Positions 47,779 to 59,454 of a stretch of 64,000 nucleotides of DNA are shown piece by piece; the stretch's first letter is position 1; every line of letters begins with the position of its first letter. A model generated the notes under the pieces. The model worked only from the letters and a program-made list of their open reading frames with translations. It was not told the origin of the DNA and did no database searches. The stretch comes from Typhlomys cinereus (Eukaryota > Chordata > Mammalia > Rodentia > Platacanthomyidae). The position numbers were made by a program, and so were the translations under genes. The stretch lies in assembly GCA_023101885.1 (NCBI GenBank), contig JALPQD010000213.1:1683001-1747000 (forward strand), given 5' to 3'.

Positions 47779-47834
47779 TCTTTTTAATACAGGATCTAAT
47801 GTATCCCTCAAACTTTATATGTAGATAAATATAA

Positions 47835-47925
47835 CCTTGTACTTCTATTCCTTCCCCTGCCTCCCAGCTGTTGGGATTACATGACTGTTGTATGCTTTCC
47901 TAACAGTTAAAACCAGGACTATGTA
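47835..47925 (-). repeat. B1-like SINE fragment (antisense)
   Basis: CCCCTGCCTCCCAGCTGTTG then GGATTACATGACTGTTG is the inverted B1 central region. Confidence 0.5.
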
Positions 47926-49684
47926 CATGATAGTTAAGCAGTCTGCCACCTGAGACCCTTTGTTTCTTTTTTATCTACTTCTATTTCTGTTTAACATATG
48001 GTCACCAGCACCCTTGTCCTTGAGGCCTAAGGGGGCATAAAGTCCCTGATGTCCCCAGCCTTGTGACTAAGCTCATGTCTAGGTTTCTTCTTTCCTAAGT
48101 GATTCAGCATGCAGGCCATGTCCCCTGACTGTCACTAGTATGTGGTCCAACCAATAACTATTTCAGCTAGGTTTGTCAGGTGCCACTGGTGGTCTCTGAA
48201 TGTTGAAGTTCATTTATTTCTCAGTGCAAACAAATCTCCCACGTTGCTTTAACCATTCAACTGACTCTGAGTTTCAGCTGTGCACTGGGAAGTTTTGTGA
48301 AGTGGTCATGTATGTCCTAGTCCTGCTGGATCCCTCAAAATTGGTGTTATCACACTGAGCTGCCATTTGCAGAGTTCTTGGGAATACATACCTATTTCTC
48401 TAAACTGGATTTTTGCCAGGTGTAGTGAAAGGCATCTAGAGACAAGTAAATGATATCCTCTTTCTCCTCGACTCTACTGCCAGTTCAAGCCCACTGTGGT
48501 AGCTCAGCCTCTAAAAGTGGGGTTAAAGATCCAAGTACTGAAGCTTCACCAAAAGATTCAGTCTTAAGATTCAGCTCCAGGTATATGTTTCTCACTGGGC
48601 CTAATCAGAAGAAGCGTCTAGAATCCCCTCAACTTCCTTTCCCTCTGACCTCTGGTGCATCTTTTCTCCCTGGCTTTATGACATCACGGGATCTTCTTTG
48701 TAACTTCCATCATACAGTTATGACCTGCATTCTCATACCAGCCCTGCAACTAACTTGTAGCCCTAATGAGAATGGAAGGGGATTAGAGCAAGTTGCTCTG
48801 GAAGTTTCAGAGTATTGTGGCTGCTTATCAACATATACAGTGGATTCTCCTGTTACATTTACGGAGGAAGTTCCATTCAATTATATACAGATGGGAATGG
48901 GAGTGAGAGTGATCTTTCTGCATATAAACAGCCATAAAAGAAGCCATTTAGCAGTGCTGTCACTGATCTTTCTGCTTTGCTAATGCATGACCATGGTGCT
49001 AGTCATGTGATTACAAGGTAGTCACAACAGGGCAATTAAGACATCTTCCTCTTTACTGGCATGGCAATTCCGAAGGAGATATTAATTTTCCTTTCACTTG
49101 AGAGTTCCACCTGTGTTCAGGAACACAGAGGTTGATTCTCTGGTGAAAGTGTTTCCATGAAGTTAAGTAAGAAGTGGATGTTACAAAAGAGGGGGGTGTT
49201 TTGAGGTAGGGCAGGAGAACTACCTAGGCTAGAAAGATAGTAGATGTATTGTTGTTTCCAAGAAGCATGTTGAAAAGTGTAAACCAGAGTCTGAGGCACC
49301 AGATCTCAGGGAGCAATGCATCAGTTATATCAGCTCTTCTTTGCCGTGCTGGCAGATGAATCAGCAAAGGGAAAGACAAGGCACAGTATGAATCCTGTAT
49401 ATGTTGTGTCCAGATTGCACATGTGTCACTGGCAATTTATATAAAACAACACTGAAGGGTTGGCAGGAGAAAGAGTCAAGTTCTGAGGTCTGCCTTTGCA
49501 TACTGATATTGAACAGACGCAAGATAATCTCATCCATCCAAGTTCATTAACCCTCTCACCTTCTACATTTTGAAGATTATAACAGCAGACTTTACAACTT
49601 TGTTTCCTTTTTTCTGTTTTTTTAAAGCTGAGCATCTAAAATCTTTAATTGTAACACACCCAGAAAACTCTATATAATTTAATT
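47926..49684. other. unique sequence containing the longest open frame of the window
   Basis: An ATG-to-stop frame of 177 codons lies at 48450-48983 on +. It is Ser/Leu-rich with no domain, signal peptide or clear membrane topology that I recognise. My rough estimate is that about 0.3 frames of this length are expected by chance in 64 kb, so it is not called as a gene. Confidence 0.4.
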
Positions 49685-49800
49685 CTTGCCACGTTCCTGT
49701 AATCCCAGTACTCAAGAGGCTGAGGCAGGAGGACCCAGAGTTTACCCAGCTGTGAATTCTGTGACAACAATAACAATAACAACAACAATAGCAAAGTTGT
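49685..49800 (+). repeat. B1-like SINE with (AAC)n-type tail
   Basis: GCCACGTTCCTGTAATCCCA, then GTACTCAAGAGGCTGAGGCA, GGAGGACCCAGAG, followed by an ACAACAATAACAATAAC tail at 49763-49793. Confidence 0.75.
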
Positions 49801-49924
49801 TCCCATTGGTGCAATGGGGGCATGAATGTTTTGGGGTAGTCACAGCTTTTGGATTGATTTTACTGAATGCCTCTGGACTTCCTGTAGCTGCCAGAATGAG
49901 TTTTATCATACTGCCTTCCTTTTT

Positions 49925-50170
49925 TCACTACATTTTTTTTGCCTAATTACACAAGCTTAATAGGCATCCCCTTATTCTCCCTCTCCCCCTTCCCCGTTAT
50001 CTCCTATTGCACTCTCTACCTTTCCCATTCTACCCTCTCCCTCTCACCCCTTTTCCTTCCCTCCTCTTCTTGGGTGCTTCCTGCTTTCTCCCTCCCATTC
50101 TCCAGAGCATCTGTTTATGAGGGCGCTGAATTTCCTTCTGAGTCTTCTACACTAGTGGATGGGTCTTCAA
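49925..50170 (-). mobile_element. L1 3'-end-like fragment (antisense), tentative
   Basis: TTTTTTTTGCCTAATTACAC leads into a C/T-rich tract (TCCCTCTCCCCCTTCCCC, CCCTCTCCCTCTCACCCC), then mixed sequence. It has the same layout as at 10.46 and 59.46 kb. Confidence 0.4.
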
Positions 50171-50201
50171 CCTTACACACTGCCTTCCTTAAGGGAGCTC
50201 T

Positions 50202-50217
50202 TCATTTGCAGACACTT
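50202..50217 (+). repeat. target-site duplication, left copy
   Basis: TCATTTGCAGACACTT, repeated exactly at 50519-50534. Confidence 0.93.
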
Positions 50218-50518
50218 TTAAAAAAATTTTTTATTATTATTTATTCAATTGTGCGTGTGTATATGTATGTGCGTGTGCGTGTGTGTGTGTGTGTCTGTGT
50301 GTGTGTAGAACCACGGACGAATTCAGGAACCACCATGGACCGCCTCCATCTCCTCCTTGTTTACTCTGCCCCGGGATTCACAGGCTCCGCCCTACCAGGA
50401 CCAGAAGCGCAGGGCCGCCCCACTTCTGCCTGGCATCTATACGTCAGATCTAGGATCTGAACTCAGGACATTCCGCCTGCAAGGCAGAAGCCTAACTCCT
50501 GAGCCACCTCTCCAGCCC
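50218..50518 (-). repeat. young B2-like SINE, copy 2 (antisense)
   Basis: Read on the minus strand: GGGCTGGAGAGGTGGCTCAG head, GAGTTCAGATCCTAGATC, GC-rich body with GGCGGCC-type segment and CCATGGTGGTTCCTGAATTC, CA-rich stretch, then AATAAATAATAATAAAAAAT. Perfect 16-base target-site duplications mark a recent insertion into the antisense L1-like block. Frames of 83 and 173 codons overlapping it are by-products. Confidence 0.92.
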
Positions 50519-50534
50519 TCATTTGCAGACACTT
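50519..50534 (+). repeat. target-site duplication, right copy
   Basis: Exact second copy of the 16-base site, directly after the reverse head CTCTCCAGCCC. Confidence 0.93.
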
Positions 50535-52250
50535 ATTTCCTGCATTTTGACAAGTCATGTTTTTTAGTAATAAACATCTTCTGTTGTGAAAGTTGGCTTC
50601 TAGGTTGAGTGCTGAGTACTCTTCCAACCTGTGACTATGATAACAGGTATTCACAAAGCAGTTTGGTGTACTATATTACTAGCTAAACATTCGTAGCTTG
50701 CTCTTTCCTTGTAATCTATTTCCTTCCTCTTCATAGATTCTTTTTTCTGGTTTACAGTAACAGCAATATATGCCATTCTGACAAGCTGACCTTAAATCTG
50801 ATCAGACAGCTGTTGGTTGTCTCCTTGATGCCCATGCCACTATTACAATGATGGTTAACTGTTATCAGGATGATTGTTATAACTTACAGATCTCACAGAT
50901 TGATAAGACCATTGATTTTTTTCTCCCCAAAAAACTTCTGCAGTACTCTCTGGTACTGTGCAAGCTATCCAGTAAGGAGAAAGCTCACAAACCAGTTCCA
51001 GCTGGTGTTTTCTGTCCATGCGCTACAATTCATATTTGTTACATAGGGTATTGGCATCAGATTTTGGAGGGCAACTAAGACCAAAGGCAAAAAATTTACA
51101 CTGTTTGGGTGTCCTTAGAGACTTCTTTGATAAACAGCTTATTAGAATGTATCACATACCTATTACTTCTAATAGATTTTGATTGTCACTGGGTTCTCAG
51201 TGAAGTAACTCAGGGTAATTTTTTCTTTGCTGGTTTTCCTCTCTTTATGCTTCTCTTATTCCTGCTTTAAAAGAGTTTTTAACATATTAGTAATATAGGA
51301 GGTTTCTATCTGATTCCATCCCACAATTTATGGTTTTTCTTTTAGTCTCTTAGCTCCTCCTACAACCCATCTCATCATCCCCTATAGGTACTTTTTCCTA
51401 TTATTCCCTCTCTTACCCTTCCTGCGGTGATATCCTATCTCTCCCCTCCAAAAATTTTGTTCTAACCTTCCCTTCCCATGTTTCAGCTCACTGGGCCCTT
51501 TTACATTTTCTGGCTCTTAGAGTAATTCCAAGACAAATACTTCAGAAAAGTATGTTTTTAATATTTAATGTAACTGTGCATCTATCAACTCTTGCTTCAC
51601 TTCCTTCATCCAATAAAGGACTGTATCAGGTTTGCCATAGCATCTTAGAGAATGAAAGTGAGGACGATCTAGAAGGAGTTTTGTAAAATGTACCTTGCAG
51701 CTCAGGTACCAGAGAATGATGGATATGATGGGCTTTAGTTGTGCCCATGGAGACTGAGGCCTGTATAGTAAATGATGATGAAAGGATAAATAGCAAGTTA
51801 TAAACCAGTGAACCTATTCTCTTCTTCTAGAAACCAGAACCTATGGGTTACTGACAAGTACCTTCCTTTTCTCATCATCTTACACATATAAATTGTATTG
51901 ATAGATGTTCTTTGGCTTTGAAAATGAAAGAGGACTGGTGTGTTGTGAAGGGGATGGCCACCCTTTGCACAGAGGTGATTATTTCCTTTTTAATTAAATT
52001 CTGGCCATACAATTTACCTTCCCCAAATGTCTTGGGTTTTTTCATTGGTTTTCTTCTATATATAGTGACAAATTGTGAGTGACTTATTATAGGAATAAGC
52101 ACAGGAGAGGTGATTTCTGCGTCCACTCATGCCAAAGCTTCATTTTAAGCACAAATAGGGAAAAGTCCAGGAACAAAGAAGAGGAAGACTGATTTTTAAC
52201 ATTCACATATACATATTCAAGAAAGGGAACTACTTCCATTCCTTATTTTT
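50535..52250. other. unique AT-rich sequence
   Basis: No gene. The part at 51330-51560 is pyrimidine-rich with a CTAGCTCC-like phrase and may be old antisense L1 3' end (weak). Confidence 0.35.
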
Positions 52251-52545
52251 TTAAATGTATGTTTCATTTTTTTCATATGGATGTGTATACATGTGTGTGT
52301 GGCATGTATATATGAGGACACTTGAGTGTATGTGCTTGTGAAAGTCCAAGATTGGCACGAGAATCATCCTGGAGTTCTTTATCTTCCTGTTGCTTTGCTC
52401 TGTTTTGTCAGGTTCTGCCCCCCATTCCTCAGGATTGGAATCACATCCACTATATGTTTTTGCATGAGATATGGGAACCCAAAATTGGGTCAGTTTCTGA
52501 GGCAAATACTTCAACCATTGATCAATCCCTCTATCCAACATTCTT
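52251..52545 (-). repeat. old B2-like SINE (antisense)
   Basis: A TG/CATATG-rich left end (3' end of the element), a body with TTGCTTTGCTCTGTTTTGTC (also found in the SINE at 12.43 kb as TTGCTTTGCTCTGG), and a worn reverse head at the right (CCATTGATCAATCCCTCTAT). Confidence 0.65.
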
Positions 52546-52970
52546 TCATTATTAATGGGACAAAAGTGTAAGTGATTTCTACATCTTCTTATACTGTTGG
52601 ACCAGATCCCACAACAAATGTGTTCATGCCTATCTCAAGTAATCTCTCTAGGTTATATAAAAAAAGAAGAAACATATTTTCCCTCTACTATGCTAACAAT
52701 GCTAGCTGACTCTATCCCTTTAGCAAAGTGAGTAATTCATCATGTCAAAAATATAGTCAAATCATTTGATGGATGTAAAGTAAGGGATATCATGGTGAGA
52801 TAAATCAACTTTTATTTTGAAATCAGTTTGCTAGCTTCTCACTCATATGCTTCCTCAGAAACAGTGCAATCATAGAAGAATCAATCGTATCCTACAGCAT
52901 GTAGAGAAGTATTTTCCTCCATTCTCTTGGCCTTTGTCTTTAACAGATAAATGTCTTTGGGCTAAGTTAA
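52546..52970. other. unique sequence
   Basis: Nothing recognised. Confidence 0.3.
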
Positions 52971-53297
52971 ACTGCTGTGGGCTGGTAGGGGAACAGACAC
53001 CAAGCAAGCTGGTTCGTTTGGTAAAGTGTTTGCCTTGCAAACATGAGGACTGTGTTACCCAGAATCCATGTAAAAAATCAGGGTTTATAGGACACCTGTC
53101 TTCCCAATGCTGGGCAGGCAGAGCATCATCTTGAATCTCACTGATTAGTCAGCCCAGCTGAATGGGTGAATTCCAGGTTAAGGGAAAGACCCAAGCTAGA
53201 AAATAATTAGGTAGAAAGAGACTGAGGGACACATACTACATTGAATTCTTCCCACCACATGTACCCACACATTTATACATTCCCACTTGTCCATGGG

Positions 53298-53340
<43 letters not shown>
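52971..53340 (+). repeat. B2/B3-like SINE with (CA)n end
   Basis: Head GCTGTGGGCTGGTAGGGGAA then CAAGCTGGTTCGTTTGGTAA, CTTCCCAATGCTGGGCAGGC box, and a (CA)n run at 53301-53338. Confidence 0.65.
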
Positions 53341-53341
<1 letters not shown>

Positions 53342-53591
53342 GTAGTCTAATACTTAGGGGTCAGGAACAATAGTCAGGATGTAGGCTAGAGCTCTAATGT
53401 GCAGACATTTTGGTGCTGCCATCTTTCAGGGACACTAACTGAAGATAAGATGGATACTGTGGCTGTAGCTTGAAATTAGCCCATCAATGTCAGGGTAAGT
53501 ACCCAGGCAACTGCTTGGCACCACTCTTGTGATCAAGGGGTTCTGGCAGAGCTAGCATTCCCCGCCAGCTTCAGGCTCCGGTTGACCACAG

Positions 53592-53611
53592 AAGAAGATG
53601 GACCGTGAGCG
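53592..53611 (+). other. possible short first coding exon (weak)
   Basis: An ATG at 53598 is followed after 14 coding bases by a good donor (GCG|GTGAGA at 53612). In this reading the phase joins exactly to the next candidate exon (CG+A). The acceptor-like CCACAG upstream has a poor pyrimidine tract, so it might instead be the end of a first exon. Weak evidence. Confidence 0.2.
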
Positions 53612-53663
53612 GTGAGATCCTCAGACTAATATCGAGATCACTGCAATTTATCTTATCTTACAG

Positions 53664-53763
53664 ATCCAGCAGAATCAACCCACCCAGGGTCTTCACCAGT
53701 CTGATGATGGCCAAACAACCAGCAGAGGCCCAGCAGGAATTTCTGGCTGACCTTGGAATCGCC
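53664..53763 (+). other. candidate coding exon A, unknown product
   Basis: 100 bases flanked by a fair acceptor (TTTATCTTATCTTACAG, ends 53663) and a strong donor (GTGAGT from 53764). The frame starting at base 2 is open for 33 codons and encodes a Gln/Ala-rich stretch including MMAKQPAEAQQEFLADLG. It ends in phase 0, matching the open phase of the next candidate exon. I recognise no family. One open frame of 33 codons can easily arise by chance. Confidence 0.3.
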
Positions 53764-54428
53764 GTGAGTGGTCAGTCCCAATGATGATAATAGTCAGAAG
53801 AAACAATCATGAATATTGCAAACATTCCACTGCCAATACTGAGAAAAATTAATTTCCTATTTGTGTCTCATTCACATAAATACTCATAATGGTGTATTTA
53901 ATTCCAGACTCTGTTAAATCCTAAATCCCAAGAAACTAAGCCCACAGCAGGGGTCTCGCACTTAATCGGTTACTGTAATAAACATATAAAATGTTTTTTT
54001 TTTTTCTCATGAGAGGACAGACCAGTGGCTACAGAAAAGGACATCAAATGACACATCCTCCATCTCCCAGCGAATAAAAAAGCCATCAGCTCATAACAAG
54101 GCGGTGATAAAAGGTGCTGAGGCCAGTAAGATTAAGACTTTGTAATAAGGTTCGGGCGCCAAAACTGACAGCCATTTTCTTTTATATTTATCATGTCCTC
54201 ACATTGGGGTGAGAAGCCACGGCTCTGTCCCATTGCTGGCTAGAATTTATAGCAGCTCCATTATTAGGAGATTGCAGTGAAATGGGGTAGAGGTATGGTT
54301 TTCTGAGAACGTTACGATGGCCTCCTACATTATACACTTGACAGGTTTGTCAGCTCCTAGTAACAAGCCTTGTAAAGTACTTTAATATCATTAGCACTAT
54401 TTTCTTAATGTGTCTGCTCTCCTTGCAG
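53764..54428 (+). promoter_or_regulatory. candidate intron holding a conserved-looking element
   Basis: The segment 54040-54370 is repeat-free and mixed in composition (AACAAGGCGGTGATAAAAGG, CTCCATTATTAGGAG, GAACGTTACGATGG). It resembles a strongly constrained non-coding element. A T run at 53996-54006 precedes it. Constraint is inferred by eye only. Confidence 0.35.
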
Positions 54429-54494
54429 CCTGAAAATATCATATATCAAAGACCAGAGGGCACCATGAACTGCTATCTCCCCTTTACCGACTTC
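54429..54494 (+). other. candidate coding exon B, unknown product
   Basis: 66 bases flanked by a strong acceptor (TGTCTGCTCTCCTTGCAG, ends 54428, branch-like CTTAATG upstream) and a consensus-type donor (GTAAGT from 54495). It is open in phase 0 over 22 codons (PENIIYQRPEGTMNC...), compatible with exon A. It contains its own ATG in good context (CACCATGA, ATG at 54462-54464), so it could start translation. The frame runs on into the donor. No further exon in phase was found in the window. Confidence 0.4.
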
Positions 54495-56735
54495 GTAAGT
54501 GTGATTTTATTAGTAGCACACAGAGTTGATATTTTAATCAAAATAATGCAGCCATTTTCCTTTATTGATTATCAAGTAAATATGTATAAATATGTAGTTA
54601 GGGGTGGGCAACCCTTTTAGACGATATTGAAAACACATAATTAATGACTTTCTGGCGTAATTTTGCTGCCTGCCAACTTCAGTTATCTGCTCAGTGCCAA
54701 AAAAAGATTCTATTTGGCCTGCCTTGCCTGAAGATCTGGGGGAGTACACCTGCAGAAGAGAGGGGAGCAGGTCAGAATCGAAGCTCTGCAGGAATGTTGC
54801 AGACAGACAAAACCTTAATCAGATTCCTTTGAAATCTCTGCATCTACATGTCTGTCTCCGTGTAAATTCTCATGAATTATAATCTACTCTGCAGTTCATG
54901 GTGCATTTAAAGAGGACCCACATTTATTTTGGGTAAATCCTGCCAGACTTTTCCTTATGTTCAGTAATGAGCAGATTGACTTAAGAATGTCTATCTCCAT
55001 TGCTAATGAAGACCCAGAGACAAACTTCCCATGAGCCGTCTCAACTGTGGAAGAATTTTATGAATGTTTCAAATTTCAAACATAGATCACTTTGTGAATG
55101 TGATCAAAGCATAAACTTCGTCTATAACTCATTTGGAAACAGGATGTAGACCTTAACTAACATTATAAATAGTTATATATAACTGTGATCATGAAAATTC
55201 AATATTGTCAACAATAGCATATGTCTACACCAAAATTAAGTACAATACATACACCCACAAAGGGAATTTTATTACCTTAACTAACATTTTATTGAAATTG
55301 CTTGAAAACTTTAAAGGTTAAAATCCAATGCAGAATTTAGTTGCCTTCTGGAACTCAGACAAATGATCCACTTCATGTATGTGGTGTTATCAATACGATA
55401 TCATTTTTATAAGCATTCACCTCAAGCATTTGTTCTAGTTAACTGTAGCTGTGTCTTATTCTTCTCCCCTCTGTCTCAAACAAGGGGTCAGTGCATTACT
55501 TTTCTTTCAAATCATCATACCTGATGCACAGACGGGTATGCAATGAACAGCTGGCAAACATGAGTAGAAAGGGTGAACATGTGGATTCACCATTCCCCCA
55601 CATGGCATAGAGATTTCTGTTTCTTTTGGCCATGGCCAGCGGAATCAGTTTGCTTGATAAGAAACACACTGGTACCAGCCTGAAGTATGTAGACATGTTG
55701 ATCTCAGACAAATCAGCCCTTTCCTTTTCTATACCGCATTAGATATCTGTTTTCACATTAACAGGATGACCTCATGCAGATGGTGGTAAAGCCCTGGCTG
55801 AACACATCTGCATGTTAACAAATGAGCACTATAACACAAACCAAAATATTTGACAGCAAATAATTTCAATGAATGCAAAAAATTGATCATCAGTCCATCT
55901 AAAATAGTATTTAGGGAATAATCAGTTGAGAATGACACAAGAAAACATTTAAGCATTTTCTCCTTTATCTCTGTGTATGATCTTTTAGTTTCTCAGCGAT
56001 ATCCCAAAGTGGATCTGTCTTATTACATTTGTCAATTTAATAGTTATGCTTCGGTTTCTTGAGAAAGGTCTAAAACATTCCATATTCCTATCATACTTAC
56101 CTAACTTAGACAAAGAGATGACAATTTGTATTTGAACCCATTTCTCCATCCACCTGAGCAAGAAGACAGTACAAGGTCAAACACATATTTTTATAGTATC
56201 ATAATTGTCTATGATGTATTAATTATAGAGTAACCAAGGCTGGATTTCTTTGTAATGCAAATGAATAAATCGTGTACTTTTCAGTGGGGTCTCTTCACCA
56301 CAAGAAGACCTAATCTAACCCTTTTTAACTATTTTATGCCTCTTCATGTGAAAGAAAACCATTAATTTGATGTGCTGAGAAGTTACCCTGTGAAAGTGCT
56401 GCTTTCCCAGAGCCTCATTAGCATGAACGGGTTGTTAATATCTGTCAATACAAGTCTGTTCTCCATCAGTCACATGGCTACTCATAAAAAGGATTTCATC
56501 TGTGTATTGCTAGAAATCATTATGAATCTGACTTATAAGTCTGTAAATTTACCAAGTTTATAAAATTTGACCCTATGTGAGAAAGATACCTTTTAAGCCT
56601 TTCTGTGGAAAGTCACATGCACTGTCTTGGAAGATTTCTAGACAATTTATGTCAGAGCCGCTCTGTACTCTCTCTGCATTATTTCATCGACACTTTTAAA
56701 AATACCTATGGCTTTATATGCACACAGAGAGATTC
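54495..56735. other. unique sequence
   Basis: No recognised repeat or exon. 54620-54960 and 55480-55720 look repeat-free and could be constrained. No gene. Confidence 0.35.
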
Positions 56736-57560
56736 TTCCATATTTATGATTGTTTAATATCTTCAAATGTTTTTCAAAAGATATGCAAGTGGCCAAGAGT
56801 ATATGGAAAATACTCAACAACACTAAACATCAAACAGGTATACAGATCAGACCCACAATGAGCAATCTCCTTGTCCAGGTCAAAAGAAAACTTACGAGAA
56901 AAACAAATACTGCTAATAAAAATATCCCTCAACAAGGATGCCAAGGAAGGAGAACTCTTCCACTATGGATGATAATACAACTCAATGTAGTCATGATGGG
57001 AGGCAACATGGAGGTTTTTCCAGAAGATAATGGCAGAGACACTGTATGATTGAGATTCCCTATTTTTACTGGTGCAAGCAAAGAAAATTTTAAAGCAATA
57101 TAGGAAACGGATAATAGCATTAATATGTTTCTTGTAGTAGAATACACTAGAGTAGCCAAGATACATATTCCACTAAGATGTTCATGGACAACAAATGGAT
57201 GAAGAAAAAGTGGCAACTGTGCACAATGGAATAATCATCAGAAGTAGAACAGTGGAATCTGGTTATTTGTGACAATGTGGGGCATTTCATTGAGATAAAC
57301 CAGGTGCAGAAAGGCAGATACCCCATCTTCTCATGCATAAGTAAAAGCTAAAATGTGGACGCTGTGGAAGTACTGAGTAAAATAGGGATCTCAGGAGGCT
57401 GTAGAGAGCACAGGGGGTCAGATATAGGAAGGATGAATAATGTGCACAAAAAGACAGATACAAAAGTACAAGGAATCTTGTTCTGCAGTCCAGTAGAGTG
57501 ATATTACACAAAAATACAAGTTGTGGATGAACACTCAGTACTTAGCTTTGTCATTCATTT
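56736..57560 (+). mobile_element. L1 ORF2 3' part and 3' UTR, degenerate
   Basis: The sense order fits the end of L1 ORF2: TTTTTCAAAAGATATGCAAG, then AAACATCAAACAGGTA, CTCAATGTAGTCATGATGGG, ATAGCAT...GAGTAGCCAAGATACATATT, ATGTTCATGGACAACAAATG, GATGAAGAAAAAGTGGC and GCACAATGGAATAATCATCA. Numerous stops and indels break the reading frame; it is a fossil. Confidence 0.8.
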
Positions 57561-57819
57561 TAAAGAGGGTTTGAAGAGAGATGCTCAAAGTTTCCTAACA
57601 TTGCAAAAATGGAAATGTTAACTACTTTGATGTGATCATTTTATGTGTAATTAAATAGATAGATGAAAACAGATAGATTCATCACAGTCTATTATATCTC
57701 TAATATTTATTTTAAAAAATTAACAGCCAATCACACAAAGCATCAGAAAATCTACTTTATGGAGTAATAGACCTGTAGAGTGATATTGTTCAATGTCCTA
57801 AAAATAGAAAAAAATACCA
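57561..57819. other. unique AT-rich sequence
   Basis: Nothing recognised. Confidence 0.3.
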
Positions 57820-57829
57820 TTTTTTTTTT

Positions 57830-57861
<32 letters not shown>
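57820..57861 (+). repeat. T run followed by (GT)n
   Basis: About 15 T then about 13 GT units. Confidence 0.9.
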
Positions 57862-57862
<1 letters not shown>

Positions 57863-58684
57863 ATATGTCTAGGTTAGGGTTGTGTTGCTAGGGCTTTTGA
57901 TTTTCAAAAGAACTACTTGGAAACTCAGTTTCAACCGCAATTGACCACTGGCTACAGCAAGGTACATCCCACTGTTTTACCTATCATGAAGTCAGAAAGT
58001 CATGAAGTCAGCGATCACGGACAATTCCTGTTACTCAGAGCCTAATAGATTCTTCCAGCTAGTCTGTCCTAACTCATCTACCCTTTCACCCCTATACATG
58101 GAGACTTAAATAAAGGTTTTAGCTTAAGCCATGTCCTCTATGTTAGGTTCTCTTCCCTCTGGTTGTCCCAGAATCAGCCATCCTGGAAAAGCCTTGCAGG
58201 ATGCTGTGCCCTGAAAGCCCAAGTGAGAATGCAGGCAGGAAAGGTGGAACCCCCATAGCCCTGCATTGGTCTTCCTTGTGCTTATGCTAACTGACCTTTA
58301 CACTTCTATTCTAACATTCCTGAGGAAGGTGGAACCCCTTCAATCACAGTGACTGCCAATAAGATCCCAGCAGACTTTGGGGAGTGTCTTATGCTCCACT
58401 ATGAAGGCTAGCATTAAATGCAGTAATTCAGAAGCTTAGGGTAAGAGCATGAGATGACAGATTTTAAAATCAAAATGCCACCTTGGTTACTTGTTATCTA
58501 TAGATTGCATTCTTCTTCATCTTCAATTAATATGCTCACTCTTTTGACTGAATGCAGATGTGAGCCAATAGAGCTTGAATCTAATGTCTAATGGAGAATG
58601 AATTGATATGACCATCACAGATAACATTTCATCATTTTCTAATCACTTTCAAATTTCTTTTCCTTCAAATACAGTAATTTGATC
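57862..58684. other. unique sequence, part possibly old LTR
   Basis: A GC-richer segment at 57940-58400 (AAGCCATGTCCTCTATGTTA, CCTTGCAGGATGCTG) might be an old LTR, but I cannot assign it. No gene. Confidence 0.3.
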
Positions 58685-58785
58685 TTTTAATTTTTGAGAC
58701 AGGGTTAGCCTCAAACTAGGATAGCAGTTTCACCATCACAAGTGCTGGGATGATAGGTTTGTACCTCCATACCCAGGAAGTATTC
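58685..58785 (-). repeat. B1-like SINE (antisense)
   Basis: TTTTTGAGACAGGGTTAGCC, then CAAACTAGGATAGC and AGTGCTGGGATGATAGGTTT follow the inverted B1 consensus order. Confidence 0.8.
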
Positions 58786-59454
58786 ATGTTCTATGTCCTC
58801 TGAGCTTCTCAGCCAGGGAGGATGGCTTTAGAGACCAGTGTAGACCTCTGCAATTCAGGCCTTTCTTCATTTCTCATTCTTCTCACTATTCACTGCTCAG
58901 GGCTCCCCAAAACAGCTCTCCTCTCACATGAGCAGGTTCTGCTGATGAGACACAACAGGCTGACCTCCAGCTGTTTACTTGCAAACACTTGTATGTATGT
59001 CTCCAGCATCACTCAAATTAGTCTACAAGTTGAAAGCCCCCATGTCCGTGGGTGGTAGAATGGAGGCATAAATATTCACGGAATGGACACTGATAGTGGA
59101 GACCAGAATGAGGCAGCTATGTTCTCCATCATCAGCAAACATTCCAGAAACAGGAAAAGATGTACATGTCTAATTCCATTTCCATCAACTTAAAAAAACC
59201 ACCAATTGAAATGGCTTCCATGACAGATCCCTATGAAGGAGAAAAAAATTAAAGAAAGGAAAAGAGTTATTGATGCAAAATTCAATACAGGGTGGATCTG
59301 TAAGGTATGAGAATGTGATGATGCAAGAGATTCATGATGGGACTGGTAATGTAATATTTCTTAATCCTAAAGGATAAAGTAATAATGCTTTAAAAATCTA
59401 ATCATTTAAAATTCACATGTAAAAGTTATATATCTTTTTATATTACCTGTTTAT
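58786..59454. other. unique sequence
   Basis: Nothing recognised. Confidence 0.3.

Noticed and set aside
47449..47824. Overlapping 112- and 117-codon Pro/Ser/Phe-rich frames
   Set aside because: They lie inside the pyrimidine tract; composition explains them.
49939..50608. 173- and 83-codon frames
   Set aside because: They run through an L1-like pyrimidine block and the young SINE.
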